Assembly: GCA_002292805.1 (NCBI GenBank) | Contig: DBCA01000011.1 | Span: 1 to 16,265, forward strand | Direction: 5' to 3' | DNA from: Caryophanales bacterium UBA970 | GTDB taxonomy: Bacteria; Bacillota_I; Bacilli_A; RFN20; CAG-826 | DNA length: 16,265 bases | Shown here: piece after piece, positions 7,123 through 15,548 of the stretch | How positions within the stretch are numbered: the stretch's first letter is position 1 | Layout of the letters: each line of letters starts with the position of its first letter | The notes under the pieces: model-generated | Told to the model about the DNA's origin: nothing | The model's input: the letters and a program-made list of their open reading frames with translations, nothing else | Database searches by the model: none | Translations under genes and position numbers: made by a program

Positions 7123-7753
7123 TTATTGGTTAGAAACCACACGCTATCTCTTGGATGGCGCGTGGTACAGTCTTCAACTGTTTGCCATCACCTTAATCAT
7201 CGCAACCCCTTTAAGCTTCGTGCTTGCAGGGGTTTATCGTTTTATGAAGATAGCCCGTCCAGTGATGAACGTGTACACATGGTTATTTCGTGGCACCCCG
7301 TTGATGCTCCAACTGTTCTTCTTTTTGTTTGGTTTGCCAGCCTTAGGGATTGCTGTGGATCGATACTGGGTGGCAGTGATTGGGTTTGCGATTAACTACA
7401 CCGCTTACTTTGTGGAAATCATTCGCGCCGGGTTAGAGGCATTGCCCATCGACCAAGAAGAGAGTGCTTTTATCATGGGGGCTTCAGTTCCCTACACGTT
7501 TCGAAAGATTCTCATGCCACAAGCGTTAAGGTCGCAATTACCTGTCTTTGCCAATGAATGGATTACCTTAATCAAAGACACGGCACTTGTCACGGTGATT
7601 GCCATTCCTGATTTATTAAGAAAAGTTCGTGAAGTGGTCTCTCGTGATTTCACCATTTCTCCCTTCTTTATTGCCGCAATCTTTTATCTCCTGTTTAGTT
7701 ACCTCATTATTCTTGGTTTAAAACAACTAGAGAAAAGATTAGACCAATCGTGA
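7112..7753 (+). CDS. Amino-acid ABC transporter permease (HisM/GlnP family)
   Basis: 213 aa inner-membrane permease of the polar amino-acid family, with about five membrane segments. FRGTPLM (59-65) and the EAA loop at 115-125 (QEESAFIMGAS, followed by the RKILMPQALR stretch) are typical; the EAA loop docks the ATPase. The start is GTG 7112 inside the end of the lipoprotein gene, and the 11 bp overlap suggests coupled translation. The Shine-Dalgarno is weak (GAAGA about 14 nt upstream). No GlnQ/HisP-type ATPase gene follows or precedes in this window, so the complex must borrow one encoded elsewhere. It probably works as a homodimer, since one permease gene is present. Confidence 0.93.
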   Translation: MDLNYWLETTRYLLDGAWYSLQLFAITLIIATPLSFVLAGVYRFMKIARPVMNVYTWLFRGTPLMLQLFFFLFGLPALGIAVDRYWVAVIGFAINYTAYFVEIIRAGLEALPIDQEESAFIMGASVPYTFRKILMPQALRSQLPVFANEWITLIKDTALVTVIAIPDLLRKVREVVSRDFTISPFFIAAIFYLLFSYLIILGLKQLEKRLDQS

Positions 7754-7763
7754 TGATTTCATC

Positions 7764-7792
7764 TTGATTAATGAACTAAAATTACTTAAGAT
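7764..7792 (+). promoter_or_regulatory. Sigma-A promoter for the small membrane protein gene
   Basis: TTGATT (7764-7769), exact 17 bp spacer, TAAGAT (7787-7792). Each hexamer matches 4 of 6. The -10 ends 6 nt before the ATG at 7799, and no Shine-Dalgarno is present, so the transcript would be leaderless, with the same geometry as at the amylase gene. Confidence 0.5.
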
Positions 7793-7798
7793 AAGACC

Positions 7799-8050
7799 AT
7801 GAAACAAAAATTAACCACCTATGCAGGATTGGGCTTCTTTGGATTACTGTTTGGATTTTTAATTTGGGGATTGATTAATTTATTATCAAACTTCTCTGTT
7901 CAAAATAATGGCATTCTCACGTTCTTATCTGTCATTATTCCTCACGGTATCGCCTTGGCCTACATCGGGTTTCATTTGGTGGTCTTTATCTTAAAGGTGA
8001 AAACCTTGGCAACACCTTCCAAACCCAGCGAACCTCCTGTGACAAAGTAG
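7799..8050 (+). CDS. Small two-helix membrane protein, function unknown
   Basis: 83 aa, not recognised. Two predicted membrane helices, about 9-29 and 39-65, joined by a short polar loop (SNFSVQNNG). The tail is basic then Pro/Ser-rich (TPSKPSEPPVTK). A short Lys-containing N-terminus suggests both ends lie inside. It stands 45 bp after the permease and is followed by a terminator, with its own promoter, so it looks like a one-gene unit. Start ATG 7799 gives a plain membrane-protein N-terminus; no Shine-Dalgarno is seen. The coding call rests on the hydrophobic pattern, codon use like its neighbours and the flanking signals. Confidence 0.7.
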   Translation: MKQKLTTYAGLGFFGLLFGFLIWGLINLLSNFSVQNNGILTFLSVIIPHGIALAYIGFHLVVFILKVKTLATPSKPSEPPVTK

Positions 8051-8071
8051 AGTCATCATGTCAACGATCAT

Positions 8072-8103
8072 AACGTTCCTTTTTCAAGGGACGTTTTTTC
8101 TTT
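8072..8103 (+). terminator. Intrinsic terminator after the small membrane protein gene
   Basis: Stem AACGTTCCTT (8072-8081) with AAGGGACGTT (8086-8095), ten pairs including one G-U, four-base loop, then TTTTCTTT. It ends the preceding unit just before the exporter promoter. Confidence 0.85.
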
Positions 8104-8138
8104 CCCAGCATCACAAAGAATAATTCTTTGATTTGCTC

Positions 8139-8144
8139 TATAAT
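8139..8144 (+). promoter_or_regulatory. -10 box TATAAT of the ABC exporter operon
   Basis: Perfect TATAAT, with start expected near 8151. No good -35 at 16-18 bp. An in-frame TTG at 8133 would translate this box into protein, which argues that the real start is downstream at 8163. Confidence 0.5.
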
Positions 8145-8147
8145 ACC

Positions 8148-8158
8148 GGAGAGGAAAG
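8148..8158 (+). promoter_or_regulatory. Ribosome binding site that decides the TTG start at 8163
   Basis: GGAGAGGAAAG; the AGGA ends 7 nt before TTG 8163. There is no comparable site before TTG 8133, and no ATG lies near the start of the conserved sequence. Confidence 0.6.
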
Positions 8159-8162
8159 TTCA

Positions 8163-9917
8163 TTGATTTTTTTAAAACACTTCCGGCATTACTACATCAA
8201 ATATGGTTGGTCATTCTTTTTTGGCCTTGTCATTCTCATCAGTGTGGATTGGTTTCAACTCGATATCCCCCGCATCATTCGAACCATCATTGATGGGGTC
8301 GAGTCAGGTCAAATTCTTGTCATTGAAGACGCCTTTGCCCCTTTACTTCATATCATCATCATCGTCCTCGGGATGACCGTGGGTCGTTTTTTATGGCGGC
8401 ATTTCTTTTATGGCACTTCCCATAAAATTGCCGCAGATGTTCGGCAAGCAATGTTTCACCAGCTCACGGATTTAGATCAAACCTTTTACGCGAATCAAAA
8501 AGTAGGTGGCTTGATGGCATACTTTACCAATGATTTAAATGTCATTCGCGAAGTCTATGGTTCTGGAATCCTTATGCTCGTTGATGGTTTGGTATTAGGT
8601 AGTTTTGTTCTATTTAGAATGTTGAATCTGCAATTTTGGATGACCATCATTGCCTTTATTCCTATTGCCTTGATGGGAATTTTGGTGTTCTTTATCGAAA
8701 AGAAAATCGAAGCAAAAGCAAAATTAAGATCCGAATCGTTTGAAGCGTTATCGGATTATACTCAGGAATCCTTTTCAGGAACGACCGTCATTAAAGCGTA
8801 TGTTCGGGAAATCGCCCAATCGTTAGGCTTTCAAAAAAAATCGAATGATGTTTATGAAAAGTCGATGGACAACATTAAATACAACACGGTGGTCAATGTC
8901 TTGATTGACACGATGATTACCTTGGTGATTCTTGCCATCCTTGCCTATGGGTCATTATTGATTGCCTTAGGCGATTTAAGTAGTGGTCAATTAACCGAGT
9001 ACATTGGTTACTTCTTCACGTTATTGTGGCCAGTCTTTGCAATCGCAACTTTCCTTAATATTAATGCCCAAGCGCAAGCGTCGGCAAAACGAGTCAATGA
9101 GTTATTATCAAAAAAGCCTTTGATTCAAACCCCGACATCGCCTATTCAAAAGGTATTAAAAGGCAAAATTGAATTACGAAACCTTCGTTTCCAATATCCC
9201 GATGGTAAACAACCGGTTCTCGATGGGGTAAGTTTTACCATTCAACAAGGTGAGATGGTTGGCATCCTTGGTCGCACAGGCAGTGGCAAATCAAGCTTGG
9301 TTGAATTACTCCTACACTTATATGATGTTGAACCTGGCATGCTCTTGTTTGATCAGGTGGATGCACGTGAATTATCCATGGATAGTTTACGACAAGCGAT
9401 TGGGTATGTTCCCCAAGATAACTTCTTATTTTCCGACAGCATCACCAACAACATTGGGTTTGGGTTAGACAAACCAACGCAAGAAGAGATAGAGACAGTC
9501 GCAAAATTAGCGGACATTCATGACAACGTCATCGGTTTCAAAGAAGGTTATCAAACGATTTTAGGAGAACGTGGTGTCACCGTGTCTGGTGGACAAAAAC
9601 AACGCTTATCCATCGCCAGAGCCCTTGCAAAACAACCAGCGATTTTAATCCTGGATGACTCTGTCTCCGCGGTCGATACCAAAACCGAAGAATCGATCAT
9701 TACCAATCTAAAAAGAATTCGTAAAGGTCAAACCACGATCATGGTCGCTCACCGTATTTCCACGGTGAAAAAACTAGATAAGATTGTTCTTCTTGATCAA
9801 GGCAAACTCGTAGGGATTGGCAGTCATGAAGAATTATTGGCAACCAATGCCCTTTACCAAGAGATGGTTCGCTTACAAACCTTAGAAACCCTGGTGGGGG
9901 AAACCAAGCATGCGTGA
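8163..9917 (+). CDS. ABC exporter half-transporter, BmrC/YheI-like (degenerate Walker B subunit)
   Basis: 584 aa: N-terminal six-helix transmembrane domain (about 1-310) and C-terminal ATPase domain. Walker A GRTGSGKS (370-377), signature VSGGQ (474-478), Walker B LILDDS with Asp499 where the catalytic Glu normally stands, H-loop His530. The LDDSVSAVD form is that of B. subtilis YheI (BmrC), one half of the BmrCD multidrug exporter. This subunit supplies a good signature but a poor catalytic base, and its partner the reverse. Drug or lipid substrate cannot be inferred. The start is TTG 8163, set by the ribosome binding site. It overlaps the partner gene by 8 bp. Confidence 0.93.
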   Translation: MIFLKHFRHYYIKYGWSFFFGLVILISVDWFQLDIPRIIRTIIDGVESGQILVIEDAFAPLLHIIIIVLGMTVGRFLWRHFFYGTSHKIAADVRQAMFHQLTDLDQTFYANQKVGGLMAYFTNDLNVIREVYGSGILMLVDGLVLGSFVLFRMLNLQFWMTIIAFIPIALMGILVFFIEKKIEAKAKLRSESFEALSDYTQESFSGTTVIKAYVREIAQSLGFQKKSNDVYEKSMDNIKYNTVVNVLIDTMITLVILAILAYGSLLIALGDLSSGQLTEYIGYFFTLLWPVFAIATFLNINAQAQASAKRVNELLSKKPLIQTPTSPIQKVLKGKIELRNLRFQYPDGKQPVLDGVSFTIQQGEMVGILGRTGSGKSSLVELLLHLYDVEPGMLLFDQVDARELSMDSLRQAIGYVPQDNFLFSDSITNNIGFGLDKPTQEEIETVAKLADIHDNVIGFKEGYQTILGERGVTVSGGQKQRLSIARALAKQPAILILDDSVSAVDTKTEESIITNLKRIRKGQTTIMVAHRISTVKKLDKIVLLDQGKLVGIGSHEELLATNALYQEMVRLQTLETLVGETKHA

Positions 9918-11703
9918 TTTTGCAGAACATCACGAAGCCCATCAAGATCGCAAAGTCTTTGCAAGGTTTTTCACGTATTTAAAACCTCACTTACGAACCT
10001 TTATCCTTGCCTTTGTTTTGATGATTTTAGGAACCTTCACAGGCATCATTCTTCCATTGGCATCAGGCTTGGCCATTGACCAAATGCAAAATCCGTTACT
10101 GACCCTGAATGACAAACTTTGGATTCTTGGCATTGGCACCGGTGTCTTATTGTTGGTCTCTGCTTTCTCAACGTATGTGTCTTATTTACAAAACATCATG
10201 TTACAAGCGGTCGGTCAAAAGATTACCCACGACATTCGTATGCAAGTCTTTGATCACATCAACACTTTATCGATTGGACAAATCAATAGTCTACCGGTGG
10301 GTAAATTAGTCACCCGAGCGACCAATGACCCTGGTAACATTTCCGATATGTTTACCAATACTTTGGTGAACGTCATCCGTAGTGTCTTGACCTTGGTGGT
10401 TATTGCCATCATCTTAATTTCCATCCAACCCTTGATGGCACTCATCACCTTTGCGGTCATCCCCCTCATCTTGCTTGCGAGTGACATCTACCAAAAAGCT
10501 TCTCGCGGCGCTTATCGAGCGGTTCGAAATCAAATTTCGGAAATGAATGCTTATTTATCCGAACACTTGTCGGGGATGAAAATCATTCATGTTTTTAACC
10601 AACAAAAGAAAGTCAAAGGTAGCTTTGATCGCATCAATCGTCAATTGAAAAAAGACTCGATCAAAGAAATGTACACCTTTGCCATCTATCGACCTATCCT
10701 CTATTTCTTATCGATGATCGCCACCATCTTGGCGATTTTCTTTGGGGTGATCAATGTCCTTGAAGGGGTCATTACCGTTGGTTTGTTTGTCTCGTTTTAT
10801 GTTTACATCGGCCAATTCTTTGAACCGATTCAACAAATCTCCGAACAATTGAATACGTTACAAAGTAGTTTTGCCAGTGCGGAAAAAATCTTTGACGTCT
10901 TGGATACCAAACCCTTGATTGAAGATCAACCTAACGCGATTGAGTTGAAATCGTTCAAGGGAAAAGTTGAATTTAAAAACGTCTGGTTTAGTTATTTACC
11001 GGATGAATGGGTCTTAAAGAATGTAAGTTTTACGATTCAACCCAATGAAACAGTGGCCTTGGTTGGGGCGACCGGAAGTGGAAAGACCACCATCCTTCAA
11101 TTGATTGTCCGCAATTACGATATTCAAAAGGGCGACATTCTCATTGATGATATTCCTATTCGTCAGATCACCCGTGCATCCTTAAGAAAACATGTCGGAC
11201 AAATGCTCCAAGATGTGTTCTTGTTTTCAGGAACGATCAAAGATAACATCACCCTTCAAAACGAGGCGATTACCGATCCGCAAATTCAACAGGCCATCGA
11301 TTATGTTGGATTAGATTTTGTCATCAAGAAACGCCAAGAAGGATTAGCTTACCAAGTCAAAGAACGTGGCAAGAACTTTTCTAGTGGTGAACGGCAATTG
11401 ATTTCTTTTGCGAGAGCCTTGGTTTACCGTCCTTCTTTAATGATGTTGGATGAAGCCACAGCGAACATCGATAGTGAATCGGAAACCATCATTCAACAAT
11501 CGTTAGAAAAAATGATGTCGATCTCGACGATGATCATTGTTGCCCACCGCTTATCCACGATTCAACATAGCGATCGAATTATTGTCATGCAGAAAGGTGA
11601 AATCAAAGAAACAGGCACCCACCAAGCCTTGTTAAAAAACAAAGGCCTTTACTACAATTTATATTTACTTCAATACGATTCGAAAGAAACAATCAATCGA
11701 TAA
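9910..11703 (+). CDS. ABC exporter half-transporter, BmrD/YheH-like (catalytic Glu subunit)
   Basis: 597 aa with the same layout as its neighbour: transmembrane domain about 1-335, then ATPase domain. Walker A GATGSGKT (386-393). The signature is degenerate, SSGER (491-495) instead of LSGGQ. Walker B MMLDEA has the catalytic Glu515, and the H-loop His is 546. SSGE/LDEATANID matches the B. subtilis YheH (BmrD) type. The single competent ATP site would pair this Walker A/B with the SGGQ of the upstream subunit. ATG lies in an 8 bp overlap with the first gene (ATGCGTGA), with a G-rich GGGGGA about 8 nt upstream, so translation is likely coupled to give equal amounts. Its 3' end overlaps the convergent carbamate kinase gene by 11 bp. 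Confidence 0.94.
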   Translation: MRDFAEHHEAHQDRKVFARFFTYLKPHLRTFILAFVLMILGTFTGIILPLASGLAIDQMQNPLLTLNDKLWILGIGTGVLLLVSAFSTYVSYLQNIMLQAVGQKITHDIRMQVFDHINTLSIGQINSLPVGKLVTRATNDPGNISDMFTNTLVNVIRSVLTLVVIAIILISIQPLMALITFAVIPLILLASDIYQKASRGAYRAVRNQISEMNAYLSEHLSGMKIIHVFNQQKKVKGSFDRINRQLKKDSIKEMYTFAIYRPILYFLSMIATILAIFFGVINVLEGVITVGLFVSFYVYIGQFFEPIQQISEQLNTLQSSFASAEKIFDVLDTKPLIEDQPNAIELKSFKGKVEFKNVWFSYLPDEWVLKNVSFTIQPNETVALVGATGSGKTTILQLIVRNYDIQKGDILIDDIPIRQITRASLRKHVGQMLQDVFLFSGTIKDNITLQNEAITDPQIQQAIDYVGLDFVIKKRQEGLAYQVKERGKNFSSGERQLISFARALVYRPSLMMLDEATANIDSESETIIQQSLEKMMSISTMIIVAHRLSTIQHSDRIIVMQKGEIKETGTHQALLKNKGLYYNLYLLQYDSKETINR

Positions 11704-12619
11704 TCACAGTTCCAGATAATCCTTTCATTGCCTTCTCTGCATCTTTTAAAGAGGCAATGATTGCTTGCCGGTTCTTATGGTTTTTAACAAATAGCATCGC
11801 TGCCTCTACTTTGGGTAACATGCTGCCTGGAGCAAATTGACCTTCTTGAATGAATTGCGCAGCTTCCTTTAAATTCATGGTTTCAATAGGTCTTGCATTC
11901 GGTTTGCCATAATTCACCATGACACGAGACACTGCCGTTAATAAGATTAATCGATCAGCCTGAATCAAATCCGCCAATTTACTGGAAGCAAAATCTTTGT
12001 CGATCACAGCATCAATTCCTTTGAGATCATGGCCTTGTTTGACCACAGGAATCCCGCCACCACCGGCAGCGATGACCAAAAACCCAGATTGAATCAGTGC
12101 GAGGATTGCATCTTTTTCGATGATGTGTTGTGGTTTTGGCGAAGGCACCACTTGCCTATAACCGCGACCAGAATCTTCAACCATCGTCATTCCTTGTTGA
12201 CGCATGAGGTCAGCTTCAATCAATGTATAAAAGTCTCCAATGGGTTTGGTAGGATGTTGCATCGCCGAATCGTTAGGATCGACTTCAACTTGGGTAATCA
12301 CGGTAATTGGTTGAATGGGTAAACCCATGTTATTCGCCGTGACGCGAAAAGCTTGTTGTAAGGAATAACCAACATAACCTTGGCTCATCGCCCCGGCGTG
12401 ATTTAAATTCACAAAAGGGATTTTAGGATTGTGTTTATGAGCAATGTCTAGACTCGTTTTAATCAATCCAACTTGAGGACCATTGCCATGAACGACTACC
12501 ACCTGATGTCCTGACTTAATTAATTCAAGGATTGGACTTGCGACTTCAAAAGCTAATTTGAGTTGTTCCTCTGGGGTCGTTCCTAGGGCGTTCCCACCAA
12601 TTGCAAAAACAATTTTCAT
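11693..12619 (-). CDS. allK: Carbamate kinase (ArcC family), AllK-like by context
   Basis: 308 aa, family length. Cytoplasmic enzyme that moves phosphate from carbamoyl phosphate to ADP, giving ATP and carbamate (then NH3 and CO2). Amino-acid-kinase motifs: GGNAL (8-12), HGNGPQVG (44-51), TKPIGDFYT (124-132), AAGGGGIPV (184-192), DKDFASSKLA (207-216), GSMLPKVEAA (265-274). It is the last gene of the leftward operon, 3 bp after the DUF1116 gene, with AAAGGA upstream. No arginine deiminase or ornithine carbamoyltransferase is nearby, so the neighbours point to a role like E. coli AllK (YbcF), using carbamoyl phosphate from oxalurate. Confidence 0.95.
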   Translation of the reverse strand: MKIVFAIGGNALGTTPEEQLKLAFEVASPILELIKSGHQVVVVHGNGPQVGLIKTSLDIAHKHNPKIPFVNLNHAGAMSQGYVGYSLQQAFRVTANNMGLPIQPITVITQVEVDPNDSAMQHPTKPIGDFYTLIEADLMRQQGMTMVEDSGRGYRQVVPSPKPQHIIEKDAILALIQSGFLVIAAGGGGIPVVKQGHDLKGIDAVIDKDFASSKLADLIQADRLILLTAVSRVMVNYGKPNARPIETMNLKEAAQFIQEGQFAPGSMLPKVEAAMLFVKNHKNRQAIIASLKDAEKAMKGLSGTVIID

Positions 12620-12622
12620 TGA

Positions 12623-14029
12623 TTAAAGTCCTTTCACAAAGGCGGCAAGAGCTTGAGTGAAACATGCCATGGGTGGCTCAACTAAACCCGCTCCTACTTG
12701 GCCAACGCCTGGTTCTTTGTGGGCAATCCCAGTGTTAATGATGGGAAGAATATTGGTTGAAATGACTTTCTGAATATCAATCCCTAAGGCACTTGGGGAA
12801 AAATCCAAGTTAGGGATTTGCATCAATTGGTGCTGGCCAACGGTAATAAAGTGCATCGTTTTAGAATAGCGAATGGCATCTGCAACGGTGCCGCCAACAA
12901 ACTGGACAATGGCAGGGGCTGCACCCATGGCAAAACCACCGATTCCATAGGTTTCTGTGATTGCAGAATCACCGATGTCAGGCGCAGCATCTTGTTCAGA
13001 ATATCCAGTAAAATAAAGCCCTTTGACATAATTGGCAGGGGCTGTAAACCACTGATTAGAACTCGCTATTTTAATCCCAAAGTCAACACCATTTCTTGCC
13101 ATGATCGTGACAAAGGTGCTATGTGGAATGCCTTGGGCAGTGTCTAATGCGACCTTGGCTGCAGGCATGGAAAGATTGAGAAAATAATGATCGTTATTCT
13201 TAATAAAATCAAAGACCATGACTTTTTTATCCATCTCTACTTTGGTTAAGAAGATGGCGCGGACAATTTCCTTTAAGAATAAAGCAGTTGCCGCTTTATT
13301 TCGGTTATGGGTTTCATCTCCCATTTGTAATGCTTGAGCAATCAATTGTTTAATATCGATCGGTCCTGTAATCTTGAGTGCTTCATTAAGAACCGGAGCA
13401 AAGGTGTCTCGAATCCATTTTAGTTTATTGATCACTTCCGGACCATTGGCTCCATATCTTAAAACTTTTCCTAAGCCTTCATTGATTGAACAGTAAGCAG
13501 TATTTTTATGAATTGGATTTTCAACAACATGAACTGGCATGCTTGGAGAAATGATGCCTGCCATTGGCCCAACCGCATGATGTTCATGGGCTGGCGCAAA
13601 GGTGATGAGGCCTTGTTTAATCACTCCTTCTGCTTCGCTTAAGTTTTTCGCTAACCCTTCGAAGACAATCGCCCCAAGGATTGCACCCTTCATCGGACCT
13701 GCCATCTTTTCGTATGGAATTGGCGGTCCTGCATGTAAAAAGGTTCTATCCGTCATTCCCGGAATCACCTGGATGGCAGGCATCACGGCGATCAATTTTG
13801 CTTGCGCGGCTAATACTCTTGTTAACGCTTCTTGATTAGCATTGTGAATGACTTCTTCTTTTTCGGAACATCTGAGTAACCAAGAAACCAATTCTTCGTT
13901 TCCTTGACCCGGTGGTTGATATTGGACGTTGACATGCTCTACATGTTGAGCACTTAAATCCTTTAGAAAAATACTTGAACCAATATTGACCACTTTCGGT
14001 GTTTGTTTAGATTGAATTAACTTATTCAC
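12623..14029 (-). CDS. allG: DUF1116 protein, AllG/YlbE-like subunit of oxamate carbamoyltransferase
   Basis: 468 aa. DUF1116 hallmarks are clear: LHAGPPIPYEKMAGP (98-112), APAHEHHAVGPMAG (145-158), LRYGANGPEV (190-199), MGDETHNRN (236-244) and, near the C-terminus, YGIGGFAMGAAPAIVQFVGG. E. coli YlbE (AllG) of this family works with AllF and AllH as oxamate carbamoyltransferase, which in the catabolic direction splits oxalurate with phosphate into oxamate and carbamoyl phosphate. Other DUF1116/FdrA sets may use other substrates. Start GTG 14029 overlaps the fdrA stop by 8 bp (GTGAATAA) and has a very strong AAGGAGG 8 nt upstream. Confidence 0.88.
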   Translation of the reverse strand: MNKLIQSKQTPKVVNIGSSIFLKDLSAQHVEHVNVQYQPPGQGNEELVSWLLRCSEKEEVIHNANQEALTRVLAAQAKLIAVMPAIQVIPGMTDRTFLHAGPPIPYEKMAGPMKGAILGAIVFEGLAKNLSEAEGVIKQGLITFAPAHEHHAVGPMAGIISPSMPVHVVENPIHKNTAYCSINEGLGKVLRYGANGPEVINKLKWIRDTFAPVLNEALKITGPIDIKQLIAQALQMGDETHNRNKAATALFLKEIVRAIFLTKVEMDKKVMVFDFIKNNDHYFLNLSMPAAKVALDTAQGIPHSTFVTIMARNGVDFGIKIASSNQWFTAPANYVKGLYFTGYSEQDAAPDIGDSAITETYGIGGFAMGAAPAIVQFVGGTVADAIRYSKTMHFITVGQHQLMQIPNLDFSPSALGIDIQKVISTNILPIINTGIAHKEPGVGQVGAGLVEPPMACFTQALAAFVKGL

Positions 14030-15548
14030 GGTGATAACCTCCTTGAATCATCGCAACAGCATAGCGAATTGCTTGCGCATGACTTGACGCCAAACGAACC
14101 CCGATGGCCTTCAGTTTTTGTTCTTGATCTTTGAGGCGTTGACTATCACCTTCTGTACCACAAACATAGGCAATGATTGGCACGTCTTGTCGTTGCTTTT
14201 TAAAACTCTGTAATGCTTCTAAATGCGTTCCGGTTGGATCTTCATGAGAACCATATCCTAGTTCAAAGTCTAATAACAAGACCCCGACTTGAGGATCATT
14301 AGCTTCTTGTAAAATTCTTTCCAATCGAATCGTTGGTTCAATCATCGGGTGAGGACGGCCATTGGTAAAAACATCATCCCCTAAATCAACAAAAGAGTGG
14401 CCTTTGGAATGGAAAACATCATCAAGATGTTCTTCCGGTTTTTTCGACACGTTTGAATAAAGACCCTTTAAATTTTTTCTAGCAATGCTGATCGCTTCTG
14501 AACATAAGGTCCCACCACAATAAAGACCGCGAATAAATTGATTTTCTTTTTTGACTGCACTAGCATCTAATTTTTGTTGATCGGTTAATTGTTCAAATAT
14601 CGGCGGATTTAACTTCATCGCTTTTAAAGATAAATAAGCAGCTTCTGCAAGGGTAGATGCATGGTGATAGGGACTATTTTCAGGTTTTTTTCCATCGATA
14701 AAACCAATCACAACAGGTTTTGAAACCGTTTTTAATTTTTGTAATATTTTTTCATACACAGTTGATGAAGGTGGTTTTGATATTAAGGTAATCACTTTCG
14801 TATCCGGATCATCGTTTAAAATATCAATCCCTTGTAACATCATCAATCCGCCAACATTTTCCGATAAATCCCGCCCGCCAGTACCAATTGCTTGGGAAAT
14901 CCCTCCACCGAATCGATCAATCAAGACAGTCACTTCTTGTAGACCGGTTCCTGAGGCTGCAACAATCCCAATTGGACCTTGACGAATTTGATTAGCAAAC
15001 GAAAGACCAACCCCGTTGATGATGGCGGTTCCACAATCTGGACCCATCAAGAGCAAATTCTTTTCAATGGCTTTTTTCTTTAAGACAATTTCATCTTCAA
15101 CACTGACGTTATCGGAAAATAACATCACATTCAGTCCTGCATTGAGGGCTTGGTGTGCTTCCAATGCTGCATACGCTCCAGGAACAGAAATCAAGGCGAC
15201 ATCGGCATGAATTGCCTTTGCAGCTGCTTGCGTTGAAGGATAAGACATCATTTGATTTGTGGTTGCTTTGGTTTGTTGCGTCCCAGATTTTAAAGCCTTG
15301 ACTAGGGATTCAATCATCTCGGGCTTATCTTGATTGGTTTTAATCCCAATTAAACAATCGTTTGGGGAAATTTTACCTAAACGATCATCTTTAAAACCAA
15401 TGTCTTTGATGAGTTGCACATTCATCGGCGTTCCCATTAAAAGAAAAATTTCATCACCGGAATATTGTTTTTTTAATGAAGCCGTTAACGACATTAATGT
15501 CACTGAATCGTAGTATTCATTAACGAGAATACGCAAATACATGTTCAT
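14022..15548 (-). CDS. fdrA: FdrA/AllF, acyl-CoA synthetase-like subunit of oxamate carbamoyltransferase
   Basis: 508 aa, related to the succinyl-CoA synthetase alpha fold. Motifs: LLMGTPMN (36-43), SVPGAYAA (121-128), MGPDCGT (168-174), GIVAASGTGLQE (194-205), IGTGGRDLSE (221-230), YCGGTLCSEA (343-352), GRPHPMI (397-403) and LLLDFELGYG (424-433). The N-terminus aligns by eye with E. coli FdrA (DSVTLM, MGTP, PND). It is somewhat shorter than the E. coli protein. Start ATG 15548 has AGGAGG 6 nt upstream; a second ATG at 15542 is also possible. It overlaps the upstream DUF2877 gene by 29 bp and allG by 8 bp, so one operon with coupled subunits. Confidence 0.93.
   Translation of the reverse strand: MNMYLRILVNEYYDSVTLMSLTASLKKQYSGDEIFLLMGTPMNVQLIKDIGFKDDRLGKISPNDCLIGIKTNQDKPEMIESLVKALKSGTQQTKATTNQMMSYPSTQAAAKAIHADVALISVPGAYAALEAHQALNAGLNVMLFSDNVSVEDEIVLKKKAIEKNLLLMGPDCGTAIINGVGLSFANQIRQGPIGIVAASGTGLQEVTVLIDRFGGGISQAIGTGGRDLSENVGGLMMLQGIDILNDDPDTKVITLISKPPSSTVYEKILQKLKTVSKPVVIGFIDGKKPENSPYHHASTLAEAAYLSLKAMKLNPPIFEQLTDQQKLDASAVKKENQFIRGLYCGGTLCSEAISIARKNLKGLYSNVSKKPEEHLDDVFHSKGHSFVDLGDDVFTNGRPHPMIEPTIRLERILQEANDPQVGVLLLDFELGYGSHEDPTGTHLEALQSFKKQRQDVPIIAYVCGTEGDSQRLKDQEQKLKAIGVRLASSHAQAIRYAVAMIQGGYHRE
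14033..14044 (-). promoter_or_regulatory. Very strong Shine-Dalgarno setting the GTG start of the DUF1116 gene
   Basis: AAGGAGGTTATC on the minus strand matches 11 of 12 bases of the complement of the usual 16S 3' end (AAGGAGGTGATC). It lies inside the last codons of fdrA and supports GTG 14029 as start. Confidence 0.75.
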
